DNA of 58,386 bases, taken from positions 1 through 58,386 of the forward strand of contig JAKMDI010000021.1 in assembly GCA_022428005.1 (NCBI GenBank), read 5' to 3'. The notes beneath the pieces are model-generated. The model had not been told where the DNA came from. It was given only the letters and a program-made list of their open reading frames with translations, and searched no databases. The first letter of the stretch is position 1; each line of letters begins with the position of its first letter. The DNA comes from Flavobacteriaceae bacterium (GTDB lineage Bacteria; Bacteroidota; Bacteroidia; Flavobacteriales; Flavobacteriaceae). Positions 30,553 to 39,928 of this stretch are shown here, piece after piece. Position numbers and translations under genes: made by a program.

Positions 30553-32031
30553 GTGGGAAAAAATTTAACAAGTAGAGAAGAAGATTATTCAAAGTGGTAC
30601 AACGAGTTGGTGGTTAAAGCCGATATGGCTGAAAACTCAGCCGTAAGGGGCTGTATGGTGATCAAGCCCTATGGCTATGCTATTTGGGAAAAAATGCAAG
30701 CGGAACTCGATAAAATGTTTAAAGCCACAGGGCACGAAAATGCCTATTTCCCCCTTTTTGTTCCCAAAAGCTTGTTTGAAGCGGAAGAAAAAAACGCTGA
30801 GGGATTTGCTAAAGAATGTGCTGTGGTCACCCACTATAGATTGAAAAATGATGAAACGCAAAAGGGAAAATTAATTGTTGATCCGAATGCCAAGTTAGAA
30901 GAAGAGCTGGTCGTTAGGCCCACAAGTGAGGCTGTGATCTGGAACACTTATAAGTCCTGGATACAGTCCTATCGAGACCTTCCCATCATGATCAACCAAT
31001 GGGCCAATGTGGTACGTTGGGAAATGCGCACCCGATTGTTTTTAAGAACAGCAGAATTTCTCTGGCAAGAGGGGCACACCGCGCATGCTTCAAAACAGGA
31101 GGCCCTTGATGAAGCTGTGCTGATGAACCAAGTTTATGCAGATTTTGTTGAAAATTTTATGGCAATTCCTGTGATTCAGGGAACCAAAACTGCCAGTGAG
31201 CGTTTTGCTGGAGCCGAGGAAACCTATTGCATTGAAGCATTGATGCAAGATGGAAAGGCTTTACAGGCAGGTACCTCTCATTTTTTGGGTCAAAATTTCG
31301 CAAAAGCTTTTGATGTAAAATTTGCAACTGACATCGGGACATTAGAACATGTTTGGGCAACCTCTTGGGGGGTTTCTACCCGTCTGATCGGGGCACTTAT
31401 TATGACACACAGCGATGACAATGGGCTTGTGCTTCCTCCCAATCTCGCGCCACACCAAGTCATTATCGTACCGATATACAAAGGAGAAGCACAGCAAGAA
31501 GAAATTGCTGTGGTGGCTGAAAAGATCAAATCAGCTCTTGAAAAAAGAAATATCCGTGTGAAATTCGACAATCGTGATAAATTTAAACCGGGATATAAAT
31601 TCAATGAATATGAGCTTAAGGGGGTACCCTTGCGCATTGCCATTGGACCCAAAGATTTGGAAAAAGGAAGTGTTGAAATAGCCCGAAGAGACAATTTCTC
31701 TAAGAAGATTGTCGCCCAAGGTGAAGTCGTTGATTTCATAGAACAACAGCTCAGCGAAATGCAACAGGCATTATTTGACAAGGCCAAACTTTTTCGCAAA
31801 CAAAACATCACAAAAGCTGACGATTTTGACGAATTTAAAAAGGTGATTGAAAACAAAGGGGGGTTTGTGTCAGCCCACTGGGACGGGACCGATGCCACAG
31901 AAGAAGCGATAAAGAAACAAACAAAAGCAACCATAAGATGCATTCCTCTCGACGCAAAAGAGGAATCGGGTACTTGTGTTTATTCAGGAAAACCCTCCAC
32001 TAAAAGAGTTCTATTTGCCAAGGCTTACTGA
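30553..32031 (+). CDS. proS: Prolyl-tRNA synthetase, short archaeal/eukaryal-like type
   Basis: Charges tRNA-Pro. About 492 residues from the GTG at 30553, where family homology begins ([16 protein letters not shown]). Class II motifs include [13 protein letters not shown], the motif-2 region [26 protein letters not shown] and the late [16 protein letters not shown]. The chain lacks the inserted editing domain of E. coli-type ProRS and keeps the archaeal-like C-terminal zinc-region length. It ends in a 7-base overlap with the convergent NRDE gene. Confidence 0.93.
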   Translation: MGKNLTSREEDYSKWYNELVVKADMAENSAVRGCMVIKPYGYAIWEKMQAELDKMFKATGHENAYFPLFVPKSLFEAEEKNAEGFAKECAVVTHYRLKNDETQKGKLIVDPNAKLEEELVVRPTSEAVIWNTYKSWIQSYRDLPIMINQWANVVRWEMRTRLFLRTAEFLWQEGHTAHASKQEALDEAVLMNQVYADFVENFMAIPVIQGTKTASERFAGAEETYCIEALMQDGKALQAGTSHFLGQNFAKAFDVKFATDIGTLEHVWATSWGVSTRLIGALIMTHSDDNGLVLPPNLAPHQVIIVPIYKGEAQQEEIAVVAEKIKSALEKRNIRVKFDNRDKFKPGYKFNEYELKGVPLRIAIGPKDLEKGSVEIARRDNFSKKIVAQGEVVDFIEQQLSEMQQALFDKAKLFRKQNITKADDFDEFKKVIENKGGFVSAHWDGTDATEEAIKKQTKATIRCIPLDAKEESGTCVYSGKPSTKRVLFAKAY

Positions 32032-32729
32032 TGGATGGATACACCGTCAATAGAGTGCTTATCCCCACTAAGATCTACGTATTTCATTTTTGCACCACTT
32101 TTTTTAACTTTCAAATGCGTGATGCTAACCGTTTGAATATTTTTATTTTTTTCTTTGTAGCGGTCACTGTTTAGCGGCTGCGCAATTTTTTTATGGAACT
32201 CAATGATCCTTTGAGTCTTTTTCAATCTGGGTATTTTTTCATTAAACAGGTTTTGAAATTCATCCCCGTTTTCTTTGCTGTAAAGACTTGAAGAACACCA
32301 TAAATAGGGCTTTTTTGGATTTAATACCTCCGATTTAAATTTTCGTTCATTCCAGTTGTGTTTTTTAATGATTATTGATCTGTTGATGTTTTCTACAGTG
32401 ATCAATTCAAACGGGGCATATAAATCTAATGGTGTTTTATGAAAATCAAATTTTGACACGGATATCCAAGCAATGGGAATGTGACCTCGACTTTGCTTTT
32501 GGCGACCTTGTGGATATTGTTTTTCCGCATTGAGAAGGCAGCATACTTTTTTTTCTTTAGGATTTATTGCAAACCAGGTGCCCTTGCCCTTTAAGTCTAA
32601 AGGGTAGATTAAGGGTGCATTTTCCGCGCCATATATCCTCGGTGCTATGGTTGGACGATCAAAACGCTCATCGCGATTACTGGTGAGGCTAAAGCCACAA
32701 TCTGAGGGTATATAGGTTACGATGCACAT
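32025..32729 (-). CDS. NRDE (TANGO2-like) family protein
   Basis: 234 residues starting MCIVTY with [12 protein letters not shown], the N-R-D-E signature that names the family, and GKGTWFAIN. Cys2 is at the position of a putative N-terminal nucleophile in this Ntn-like fold. Eukaryotic TANGO2 has been tied to heme and lipid handling; the bacterial role is unsettled. It partly overlaps the end of the broken DinB gene at 32717. Confidence 0.8.
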   Translation of the reverse strand: MCIVTYIPSDCGFSLTSNRDERFDRPTIAPRIYGAENAPLIYPLDLKGKGTWFAINPKEKKVCCLLNAEKQYPQGRQKQSRGHIPIAWISVSKFDFHKTPLDLYAPFELITVENINRSIIIKKHNWNERKFKSEVLNPKKPYLWCSSSLYSKENGDEFQNLFNEKIPRLKKTQRIIEFHKKIAQPLNSDRYKEKNKNIQTVSITHLKVKKSGAKMKYVDLSGDKHSIDGVSIHQ

Positions 32730-33228
32730 TTATTACGATAATTTTGTGTGGAAAAGGCAACGCCAAAATTTCCATCGATCAAATGATCAAGATTTTGATC
32801 AATCAAACCAATTTTAATCAAACTTTGATGGTGGATGCAATGGTCCAAACAGTAATCAAGTTCCCTAAAATAAAAGCTTTTGACCACTTCATCACCTCTT
32901 TCAGCATTGGCGTCCCCTTTGTTCAAAATGATGGGACAATCGTCTTGTGGGGTGAGTTTTCTTAAAACTCTATTAGTGTTGTTAAGGTGACAATTCCTAA
33001 ATCAATATTTTCTTCCAACGCCTTATTCCGGATTCGCAAATCATAATTGATGATTCCACTTTGTTTTTGGGAGATATAGCACTGATAAAATTCAATGATG
33101 TGTCTAAAATGTTCCCCTATACTGGCTTTGGATAATAATGGATTTTTTTTTGTCAAAGATTTTTTGTCAAGTTTTTCAAGCAAACATTTTAAGTCTGACA
33201 ATACTTTTTTATGGGATCGGTAGTTCAT
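32717..33228 (-). pseudogene. DinB-like gene split by a frameshift
   Basis: The 5' part (33228 down to about 32965) encodes an N-terminal DinB-like region with SIGEHFRHIIEFY. It stops at a TAA shortly after TLTTLIEF. The next frame continues without interruption as RKLTPQDDCPIILNKGDAN and then ELDYCLDHCIHHQSLIKIGL and NFGVAFST, the remaining metal-binding and C-terminal parts. One indel near 32960-32985 rejoins them into about 160-170 residues. It is either a real pseudogene or an assembly indel. Confidence 0.7.
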
Positions 33229-33235
33229 GATGTGA

Positions 33236-33721
33236 TTATTGGTGTAAGATTTTTTTATTGATGACCTGGTAGCTTCCTTTGAGAAATGCCATCAATGTCT
33301 GGGTTGGGTATTCTTGTTTTAATTTTATTATACCGAGCTTGTAAATGATCTTCATGTGAAAAAAAATGTCCCTGTAGGCCTTCCAGATAGAATACCCAGG
33401 ATCGTAGATATGAATGGGTTCAGCGTTAACTCCATTTACTTCCATAATTTTTATTCCTTGATGGGATTTAAAAGCATCCCAATCTTGAATCTTTATATCA
33501 AAACGTCCATAGTCAAAGCCCGGTATTTGTTTTGCACACGCGGCGGCCCAGTCCAGCATCTCTTTTGAGTAATAACTCTTACCATCCAAAAAAGTAGTAC
33601 CTCTGTTGTGATTACCTATGGGTTCAATGAGTCGGGTTTGATCGCAGGGTAAGATGGAGTCCCATTCCTTTTTAAATCGCTTTTCTAAAAGCGGTATTCG
33701 GAAAGAAAGAAATTTTGTTTT
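33236..33721 (-). pseudogene. ATP-grasp (carboxylate-amine ligase-like) gene, 5'-truncated
   Basis: The frame is open from 33721 and encodes about 160 residues. LIEPIGNHNRGTTFLDG, GFDYGRFDIKIQDWDAF, IKIMEVNGVNAEPIHIYDP and AYRDIFFHMKIIY match the C-terminal half of D-Ala-D-Ala-ligase-like ATP-grasp proteins found in Bacteroidota. The N-terminal substrate half is missing. There is no in-frame start near the 5' edge; a nearby ATG (33725) is in the wrong frame and soon stops. A deletion between this gene and the YHS gene is inferred. Confidence 0.7.
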
Positions 33722-33741
33722 TCATAATAAAATAATTGGGG

Positions 33742-34206
33742 TTATTGGGTCTTTATTTTTTTCCAGTTAAGGTCAGCTTTTGGCTTGAGTATTGCCGTGT
33801 TGTCCATCCACTTTTCTTGGGTATCTGTAAATAGTGTTTTATAGAAGAGATAGAGTTTTCCGTCCTCAATGGTAAAAGCCTCAGGGTTGATGGCTACTTT
33901 TTTACCGTTGTTACCCATGGCATAGGCACACCAACCGCCGTATTGTGGGATGAATTTTTTAGGATTTGCTTCAAAGGTGCTTTTATGTGCCTCATTATCA
34001 AATAAATAAACGGCTCCCTTGTGATTGACTTTATAGTTGACATTCCCTTCAATTGCTTTATTTTTGTGGTAGGAAACCACATCGAAACCCGAGACTGCAA
34101 CATTATTTTTACTCAAATTCGATTGGGCAGCAACAGTAAAATGAAGTGTGAGAAAAATTAATAACAGAAGGGGTGGTGGAGCAGGTATAAAAGGTTTGTT
34201 TTTCAT
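33742..34206 (-). CDS. Exported YHS-domain protein
   Basis: 154 residues with a proline/leucine-rich signal peptide ending near VAAQ. The YHS domain follows: AVSGFDVVSYHKNKA, YLFDNEAHKSTFEANPKKFIPQYGGWCAYAM. YHS domains often bind metals such as copper. The C-terminal region KLYLFYKTLFTDTQEKW is common to exported YHS proteins. It is followed by a truncated ATP-grasp fragment. Confidence 0.85.
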   Translation of the reverse strand: MKNKPFIPAPPPLLLLIFLTLHFTVAAQSNLSKNNVAVSGFDVVSYHKNKAIEGNVNYKVNHKGAVYLFDNEAHKSTFEANPKKFIPQYGGWCAYAMGNNGKKVAINPEAFTIEDGKLYLFYKTLFTDTQEKWMDNTAILKPKADLNWKKIKTQ

Positions 34207-34322
34207 GGTAAAGATTTAATTAACAGGCACTACAAATGTATTTAATTTTGATAACTCTATGTATTAATTGAATCCAAAAGTAATTTTGAGTAATTTTTGA
34301 GCACTTTTGTTTGCTGTAGTTC

Positions 34323-34353
34323 TTGTTTAATTATAATATTCCGTGTACATTTG
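34323..34353 (+). promoter_or_regulatory. tRNA-Glu/rpsT promoter, complete TTG-N20-TANNTTTG
   Basis: TTG at 34323-34325, a 20-base spacer, then TACATTTG at 34346-34353, 14 bases before the tRNA. A full match to the Bacteroidota housekeeping promoter. Confidence 0.75.
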
Positions 34354-34367
34354 CGCACGAAAAATTT

Positions 34368-34439
34368 GGCCCGTTCGTCTATCGGTTAGGACGCCAGGTT
34401 TTCATCCTGGAAAGAGGGGTTCGACTCCCCTACGGGCTA
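34368..34439 (+). tRNA. tRNA-Glu (anticodon TTC)
   Basis: Cloverleaf with acceptor GGCCCGT/ACGGGCT, anticodon stem CCAGG/CCTGG around TTTTCAT (anticodon TTC), and T-loop TTCGACT. No encoded CCA. It is co-transcribed with rpsT 17 bases downstream. Confidence 0.95.
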
Positions 34440-34456
34440 CTATTTAAAACTATTAT

Positions 34457-34708
34457 ATGGCAAATCACAAGTCTGCACTAAAAAGAATACGATCTGGCGA
34501 GAAGAAGCGTTTGCGCAACAGATTTCAGCACAAAACAACGAGAAACGCTATTCGTAAGTTAAAATCTACTACCAGCAAAAAAGAGGCTGACAAACAATTT
34601 CCTGATGTTGTCTCTATGGTAGATAAATTGGCGAAGAAAAATATTATTCACGCCAATAAAGCAGCCAACATCAAGTCCAAACTGGCTAAGTTCGTTGCTT
34701 CTCTATAA
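34457..34708 (+). CDS. rpsT: 30S ribosomal protein S20
   Basis: 83 residues, strongly basic: [21 protein letters not shown], then helical Lys/Arg-rich sequence including [13 protein letters not shown]. It binds 16S rRNA early in 30S assembly. It follows tRNA-Glu closely and ends at a strong hairpin shared with the convergent rho gene. Confidence 0.95.
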   Translation: MANHKSALKRIRSGEKKRLRNRFQHKTTRNAIRKLKSTTSKKEADKQFPDVVSMVDKLAKKNIIHANKAANIKSKLAKFVASL

Positions 34709-34723
34709 TAGTAGCGCTAAATG

Positions 34724-34761
34724 AAAAAAAAAGCTTTCCTGTTTGGGAAAGCTTTTTTTTT
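34724..34761. terminator. Bidirectional terminator between rpsT and rho
   Basis: AAAGCTTTCC pairs with GGGAAAGCTTT around a TGTTT loop, flanked by A and T runs on both sides, so it works in either direction. Its right edge reaches the rho stop codon. Confidence 0.85.
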
Positions 34762-36286
34762 AGGAATTCATTGAGATGAGAAATTCCTCGTTGTTTTTTG
34801 TTTTAACAAATCGGTCATTAATAAACTCCATGGCCTCGACGGGATTCATATCCGCGAGATACTTCCTCATGATCCACATGCGTTTGATGGTGTTTTGATC
34901 CAACAACATATCATCACGTCTTGTACTAGAGGAAATCAGATCTATTGCAGGGAAAATTCTTCGGTTGGCGATACGGCGATCGAGTTGAAGCTCCATATTA
35001 CCCGTTCCTTTAAATTCTTCAAAAATAACCTCGTCCATTTTAGAGCCGGTTTCGGTCAATGCAGTAGCAATAATGGACAATGAGCCTCCTCCTTCAATAT
35101 TTCTCGCTGCACCAAAAAATCTTTTGGGCTTGTGAAGAGCATTGGCGTCAACCCCACCACTAAGTATCTTTCCAGAAGCAGGTTGTACGGTATTGTAGGC
35201 TCTTGCCAAACGGGTGATCGAGTCTAATAATATCACCACATCGTGGCCACATTCTACCATTCTTTTGGCTTTTTCAAGCACGATATTGGCCACTTTAACA
35301 TGACGATCAGCAGGTTCGTCAAAAGTAGAGGCAACAACTTCGCCATCGACATTTCTCTGCATATCGGTGACTTCCTCTGGCCTTTCGTCAATCAACAGTA
35401 TCAACTGATATACCTCTGGGTGATTGGCCGCGATTGCGTTGGCTATGTCCTTTAAGAGCATTGTTTTACCCGTTTTGGGCTGGGAAACAATCATACCCCT
35501 TTGTCCTTTCCCTAGTGGGGAAAAAAGATCAATAATCCTGGTGGATATGGTACTTTGCCTTTCAGCAATCTTAAATTTTTCGTCGGGAAATAATGGAGTC
35601 AGGTGTTCAAAAGAGACCCGATCTCTGACCACTTTGGGATCCAAGCCATTAATCTTATCCACTTTGATCAGCGGGAAATATTTCTCACCTTCTTTTGGAG
35701 GGCGAACCGTTCCCAATACAGTATCCCCTGTTTTTAATCCAAATAACCGAATCTGTGATTGAGATACATATACATCGTCAGGTGAGGATAAATAGTTAAA
35801 ATCTGAAGACCTGAGAAACCCATATCCCTCTTGCATCATTTCTAAAACACCCTCAGTGCTTATGATGCCTTCAAATTCAAAATCGGGTTCACGGTAGCGG
35901 TTTCTATTGTCGCGATTGTGATTGACCTCGTGGTGCTCTTTCTTTCGCTTCTGATGATTGTGTTTACCGTTTTGGTGTTGGTTGTTATTGTGCTTCTGCT
36001 TGGGATGTTCCCTTGCTTCATTTCTTTTCTCTGTAAGAGCGGGCTTGGGCTTTTCCTCCGCTGGCTTTTCATGAACTTTTTTACGCACTCCTACAGCTTT
36101 GTCTGGCTGCGGCTTTGGTGAGGGAGAAGAATCTTTTTCGTCGACAGGACTCGCTGCAACGGTATCAATGATCTGGTAAATGAGCTCCATTTTTTTTAAA
36201 CCTGTGATTCTCCTGATTCCTATATTTTTTGCTATCTCCTGTAATTCAGGAAGCTTTTTGCCTTTCAGCGTTGCTATCTCGTGCAT
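34760..36286 (-). CDS. rho: Transcription termination factor Rho
   Basis: Hexameric RNA-dependent ATPase that ends transcription. 508 residues. The Rho_N domain ([18 protein letters not shown]) precedes a disordered insert of Lys/His/Asn/Pro/Glu residues at about 55-130. The RNA-binding cold-shock fold follows ([14 protein letters not shown]). The ATPase has Walker [10 protein letters not shown] and Walker [17 protein letters not shown]. The insert is absent from E. coli Rho and is typical of Bacteroidota. The gene is convergent with rpsT across a shared terminator. Confidence 0.95.
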   Translation of the reverse strand: MHEIATLKGKKLPELQEIAKNIGIRRITGLKKMELIYQIIDTVAASPVDEKDSSPSPKPQPDKAVGVRKKVHEKPAEEKPKPALTEKRNEAREHPKQKHNNNQHQNGKHNHQKRKKEHHEVNHNRDNRNRYREPDFEFEGIISTEGVLEMMQEGYGFLRSSDFNYLSSPDDVYVSQSQIRLFGLKTGDTVLGTVRPPKEGEKYFPLIKVDKINGLDPKVVRDRVSFEHLTPLFPDEKFKIAERQSTISTRIIDLFSPLGKGQRGMIVSQPKTGKTMLLKDIANAIAANHPEVYQLILLIDERPEEVTDMQRNVDGEVVASTFDEPADRHVKVANIVLEKAKRMVECGHDVVILLDSITRLARAYNTVQPASGKILSGGVDANALHKPKRFFGAARNIEGGGSLSIIATALTETGSKMDEVIFEEFKGTGNMELQLDRRIANRRIFPAIDLISSSTRRDDMLLDQNTIKRMWIMRKYLADMNPVEAMEFINDRFVKTKNNEEFLISMNS

Positions 36287-36411
36287 CTTAATTGATTAAT
36301 AGATAAATGGTGAGAAAAATAAATTATATGATTGTTGGTTTTGTAGATATCAAAAAACCTGTGGCAATAATACAAATTTTATTTCTAAATTAGAATTTTA
36401 TCCCAGAAACT

Positions 36412-36419
36412 TATATTTG
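36412..36419 (+). promoter_or_regulatory. Putative promoter -7 element with near-zero leader
   Basis: TATATTTG ends only five bases before the DUF4293 gene's ATG. If used, the transcript would be leaderless or nearly so. Confidence 0.45.
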
Positions 36420-36424
36420 TAATC

Positions 36425-36817
36425 ATGATTCAAAGGATTCAATCTCTTTACTTGCTTTTACTGGCCATTTTTTCAGTAATTGGTTTATTTTTCTTACCCT
36501 TTTATGAATTTTCTTTAATAATTTTTTCCACTGCTGTCTTGCTCAAAGTTTATATCGCACAATCGATCGCTTTGTCTATTTTTTCCTTGTTACTTTTCAA
36601 AAAAAGGAAGGTTCAATTGTGGATCAACAGAATACAAATGGGCATTCAGCTTTTATTTACAATATTTTTGATTTATGCCTGGGCGAGTGGGCGCATCACA
36701 GATACGCACCTGATTTGGCTTGCGTTGCCCCTCCATGCAATTGTTTTTCTTTTTTTGGCTAACAAAGGGATTTCCAAGGATGAGGATCTTATCAGATCAG
36801 TCGATCGCTTGCGCTGA
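36425..36817 (+). CDS. DUF4293 four-helix membrane protein
   Basis: 130 residues with four hydrophobic helices (at about 5-26, 31-56, 68-86 and 93-112) and a conserved MIQRIQSLYLLL start and RSVDRLR end. This matches DUF4293, a Bacteroidota membrane family of unknown role found next to rho. Its 3' end overlaps the convergent phosphoesterase gene by 26 bases. Confidence 0.8.
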   Translation: MIQRIQSLYLLLLAIFSVIGLFFLPFYEFSLIIFSTAVLLKVYIAQSIALSIFSLLLFKKRKVQLWINRIQMGIQLLFTIFLIYAWASGRITDTHLIWLALPLHAIVFLFLANKGISKDEDLIRSVDRLR

Positions 36818-37316
36818 TTTCTCCTCTCATTCCCAACTCAATCGCCTCCATTTTTTTGATCTTTTCACGATCGATTTGAAAACGCAATAGCGTTCTTATT
36901 TTATGAAAACCTTGAACGCCACATGCCCCAGGATTCAGATGTAACAGATTGTTTTTTGGATCTTGAATGACCTTTAGAATATGGGAATGACCCGATATAA
37001 AAAGTGATGGTTTCTCCTGAGCAATTAGCTTTTTGACCCTTGCGGTGTATTTTCCAGGATAACCACCAATATGGGTCATCATTACTTTTACCTCTTCACA
37101 CATGAATATTTCATTTTCAGGAAACTGACTTCTCAACAGTTGACCGTCAATATTTCCATATACTGCTCTGATTTTGCTTGTTTTTGAAATCTCATCAGTG
37201 ACGGCTGTGTTCCCAATATCACCAGCATGCCATACTTCGTCAGCTTTCCGGGTATATTTAAGGATTTTTTCATCCATGTGGCCATGGGTGTCAGATAACA
37301 GAAGAATTGATTTCAA
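36792..37316 (-). CDS. YfcE/MJ0936-type metallophosphoesterase
   Basis: 174 residues with the calcineurin-like metal motifs in order: LSDTHGHMD, HAGDIGN, GNIDGQ, MTHIGGYPG and ISGHSHI. Compact members of this family hydrolyse phosphodiesters; the physiological substrate is unknown. It overlaps the DUF4293 gene tail to tail. Confidence 0.88.
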   Translation of the reverse strand: MKSILLLSDTHGHMDEKILKYTRKADEVWHAGDIGNTAVTDEISKTSKIRAVYGNIDGQLLRSQFPENEIFMCEEVKVMMTHIGGYPGKYTARVKKLIAQEKPSLFISGHSHILKVIQDPKNNLLHLNPGACGVQGFHKIRTLLRFQIDREKIKKMEAIELGMRGEISASDRLI

Positions 37317-37390
37317 TAGTTTTTTTTTAATTTCAAATATATCCTAAAATTCCAAGTCTAAAAGCAGTCTTTTTTTGAATCTTAAAATAA

Positions 37391-37398
37391 TATCTTTG
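37391..37398 (+). promoter_or_regulatory. Putative truA promoter, -7 element
   Basis: TATCTTTG fits TANNTTTG and ends six bases before the truA ATG at 37405. The TTG upstream (37375) is only 13 bases away, shorter than usual. Confidence 0.4.
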
Positions 37399-37404
37399 TG
37401 CTGC

Positions 37405-38163
37405 ATGGCAGTCAGTAGATTTTTTGTGGAGTTATCCTTCAATGGTAGTGGCTATCATGGGTGGCAAAGACAGCCCAATGCGCTGAGTGTTCAACAGACA
37501 TTGGAGGAGGCTTTTAGTAGGCTATTGAGAGAACAGATCACCTTGGTAGGAGCTGGCAGAACAGATGCTGGAGTCCATGCAGATCAAATGTTTGCTCATT
37601 TTGATTCCAGTAGTGCACCAATTAATTGTGAGGAATTGGTGTTTTTGATGAATGGTTTTTTACCCAACGATATTGCTCTAAAAAAAATATCAAAGGTTCA
37701 CGCTCAGGCACATGCACGTTTTGATGCAACTCACCGTTCTTATAAATATTACATCACAACCATTAAAGATCCTTTCCGCAACAATGTGAGTTACTATTTG
37801 AAAAATGTACCGGATGTGGCACTGATGAATCAAGCTGCAAAAATTCTTTTTGAACATGAAGATTTTCAATGTTTTTCGAGGTCCAATACCGATGTAAAAA
37901 CCTTTCTTTGTAAAATAAAAGAAGCGAAATGGACACAAGAGGGATCTTCAATAGTATTTCACATTGTTGCCAATCGTTTTTTAAGAAATATGGTACGGGC
38001 CATTGTGGGTACTTTCCTCGAAATAGGTTTTAACAAAAAAACATTGCAAGACTTGGAAGACATCATCAAAAGTAAAGACAGAGGACGAGCGGGTTTTTCT
38101 GCGCCTGCGCAAGGCCTTTTTCTTTCAGAAATTTCGTATCCCTCCAAACTATATATAGATTAA
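37405..38163 (+). CDS. truA: tRNA pseudouridine(38-40) synthase
   Basis: Isomerises uridines 38-40 of the tRNA anticodon arm. About 252 residues from the ATG at 37405; the in-frame TTG at 37375 lies upstream of a promoter-like element and adds non-family residues. The catalytic Asp is in GAGRTDAGVHADQM; YHGWQRQPNALSVQ and FLRNMVRAIVGTFLEIG are also typical. The next gene's ATG directly follows the stop. Confidence 0.93.
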   Translation: MAVSRFFVELSFNGSGYHGWQRQPNALSVQQTLEEAFSRLLREQITLVGAGRTDAGVHADQMFAHFDSSSAPINCEELVFLMNGFLPNDIALKKISKVHAQAHARFDATHRSYKYYITTIKDPFRNNVSYYLKNVPDVALMNQAAKILFEHEDFQCFSRSNTDVKTFLCKIKEAKWTQEGSSIVFHIVANRFLRNMVRAIVGTFLEIGFNKKTLQDLEDIIKSKDRGRAGFSAPAQGLFLSEISYPSKLYID

Positions 38164-39927
38164 ATGACAAAAGAAAAAGGAAACATATTTGATTTAAAGC
38201 TTTTTTCTAAGCTGATGGCTTTTGTAAAACCCTACAAACGCACCTACTATTTTGTCATGTTTGCCGCCATCCTCTTGGCTGGTTTTTCGTCTTTTACCCC
38301 CTATCTTTTAAAGGTTGTAGTGGACGACTTCATACGTTTAAAAGATTATGATGGAATGGTATTCATCATCACTTTGATGTTGATCACACTTTTAGCAGAA
38401 GTCACTTTCCAATTTTTGTTTGTTTTCTTCGCTAATTTATTGGGACAAAATGTCATCAAAGACCTGAGAAAAGAATTGTTTGAAAAAATTGTAGGGTTTA
38501 AAATGGCCTATTTCGACCAGTCGGCCGTGGGACGTCTTGTTACCCGTGCTGTAAATGATATTGAGACCATTGCGAGTATTTTTTCTCAAGGCCTTTTCAT
38601 GATCATCGCCGATTTATTAAAAATGACATTGGTCATCATAATCATGTTGGCGGTAGATTGGCAGCTCTCATTGATCGTATTTTCAATTTTACCGCTCATC
38701 ATTTATGCCACGCGACTTTTTCAAAAATCCATGAAATCTGCTTTTGAGGAGGTTCGATTGCAGGTAGCGAATCTAAACTCCTTTATTCAAGAACGAATTT
38801 CTGGGATGCAAATCGTTCAAATTTTTCATCGTGAAAAGTTAGAGTATAATAAGTTCAAAAAAATTAATGAAAAACACAAAAAAGCTTGGTTAAAAACCGT
38901 TTGGTACAACTCTATTTTCTTTCCTGTTGCTGAGATCTCATCTTCCATTACGCTGGGACTTCTGGTTTGGCACGGAGGTTTGAATGTAGCTTTAGGTGGG
39001 AGTATTTCCCTTGGAACTATTTTTCTCTTTATTCAGATGTCACAAATGCTTTTCCGTCCGCTACGCCAAATCGCTGATAAGTTCAATACCCTGCAAATGG
39101 GCATGGTAGCAACCGACCGTATTTTTAGAATTCTTGCTACTCAGAGTAAAATTGAGGATGTAGGCCATTGGGATCCTAAAGACATTGACGGTAAAATCTC
39201 CATCAAGAATTTAAGTTTTTCTTATATCCCAGACCAAGAGGTAATCCATGGTATTGATTTGGAGATCAAACCAGGAGAAAAAATTGCCATTGTTGGGGCC
39301 ACAGGTGCGGGAAAATCAACCTTGATTAATTTGTTGTCCCGATTCTATGATTTTGAAAAAGGGAGTATTCACCTCGATAACCATTCCATAAAAGAATTCA
39401 CATTGAAGTCGCTCAGAAAACACGTGGGCATAGTACTTCAAGATGTGTTTCTTTTCGCCGACACCATATACAACAACATTACCCTTTTTAATCCCGATGT
39501 GAAACCTGAAACAGTCTATGAGGCGGCCCGACAAATTGGGGTTCATCAGTTTATTGAGTCTCTTCCTGGGGGGTACGATTACAACGTAAAAGAACGCGGG
39601 GTGATGCTTTCCTCTGGTCAACGGCAGTTGATTGCCTTTTTAAGGGTATACATTTCCAACCCTAGCGTTTTAATTTTAGATGAGGCTACCTCTTCAATAG
39701 ATTCTCATTCGGAGGAATTGATAAAAAATGCTACCCACAAAATCACCGCCAACAAAACCTCTATATTGATTGCACACAGACTCTCTACGATCAGAAATGC
39801 AGATCGAATCATTGTAATGGATGCAGGAAAAATTGTTGAAATGGGATCCCACAAAGAATTGATTAGCCTTGAAGACGGATATTATGCGCAACTCTATAAA
39901 ATTCAATTTTTAGAGGTCGCCGTGTAG
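38164..39927 (+). CDS. ABC exporter, fused membrane and ATPase domains (MsbA/LmrA-like)
   Basis: 587 residues: six transmembrane helices (residues about 20-310) and a C-terminal ATPase with Walker A GATGAGKST, Q-loop LQDVFLFADT, signature LSSGQRQLIAF and Walker B VLILDEATSSID. Half-transporters of this kind dimerise to flip lipids or export drugs; the substrate cannot be assigned. It abuts truA with no gap and ends 1 base before convergent cdaA. Confidence 0.85.
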   Translation: MTKEKGNIFDLKLFSKLMAFVKPYKRTYYFVMFAAILLAGFSSFTPYLLKVVVDDFIRLKDYDGMVFIITLMLITLLAEVTFQFLFVFFANLLGQNVIKDLRKELFEKIVGFKMAYFDQSAVGRLVTRAVNDIETIASIFSQGLFMIIADLLKMTLVIIIMLAVDWQLSLIVFSILPLIIYATRLFQKSMKSAFEEVRLQVANLNSFIQERISGMQIVQIFHREKLEYNKFKKINEKHKKAWLKTVWYNSIFFPVAEISSSITLGLLVWHGGLNVALGGSISLGTIFLFIQMSQMLFRPLRQIADKFNTLQMGMVATDRIFRILATQSKIEDVGHWDPKDIDGKISIKNLSFSYIPDQEVIHGIDLEIKPGEKIAIVGATGAGKSTLINLLSRFYDFEKGSIHLDNHSIKEFTLKSLRKHVGIVLQDVFLFADTIYNNITLFNPDVKPETVYEAARQIGVHQFIESLPGGYDYNVKERGVMLSSGQRQLIAFLRVYISNPSVLILDEATSSIDSHSEELIKNATHKITANKTSILIAHRLSTIRNADRIIVMDAGKIVEMGSHKELISLEDGYYAQLYKIQFLEVAV

Positions 39928-39928
39928 T

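Noticed and set aside
31290-31943. 217-codon open frame antisense to proS
   Set aside because: It lies wholly inside a well-supported synthetase gene, has no family-like motifs and no start context. It is a codon-bias shadow.
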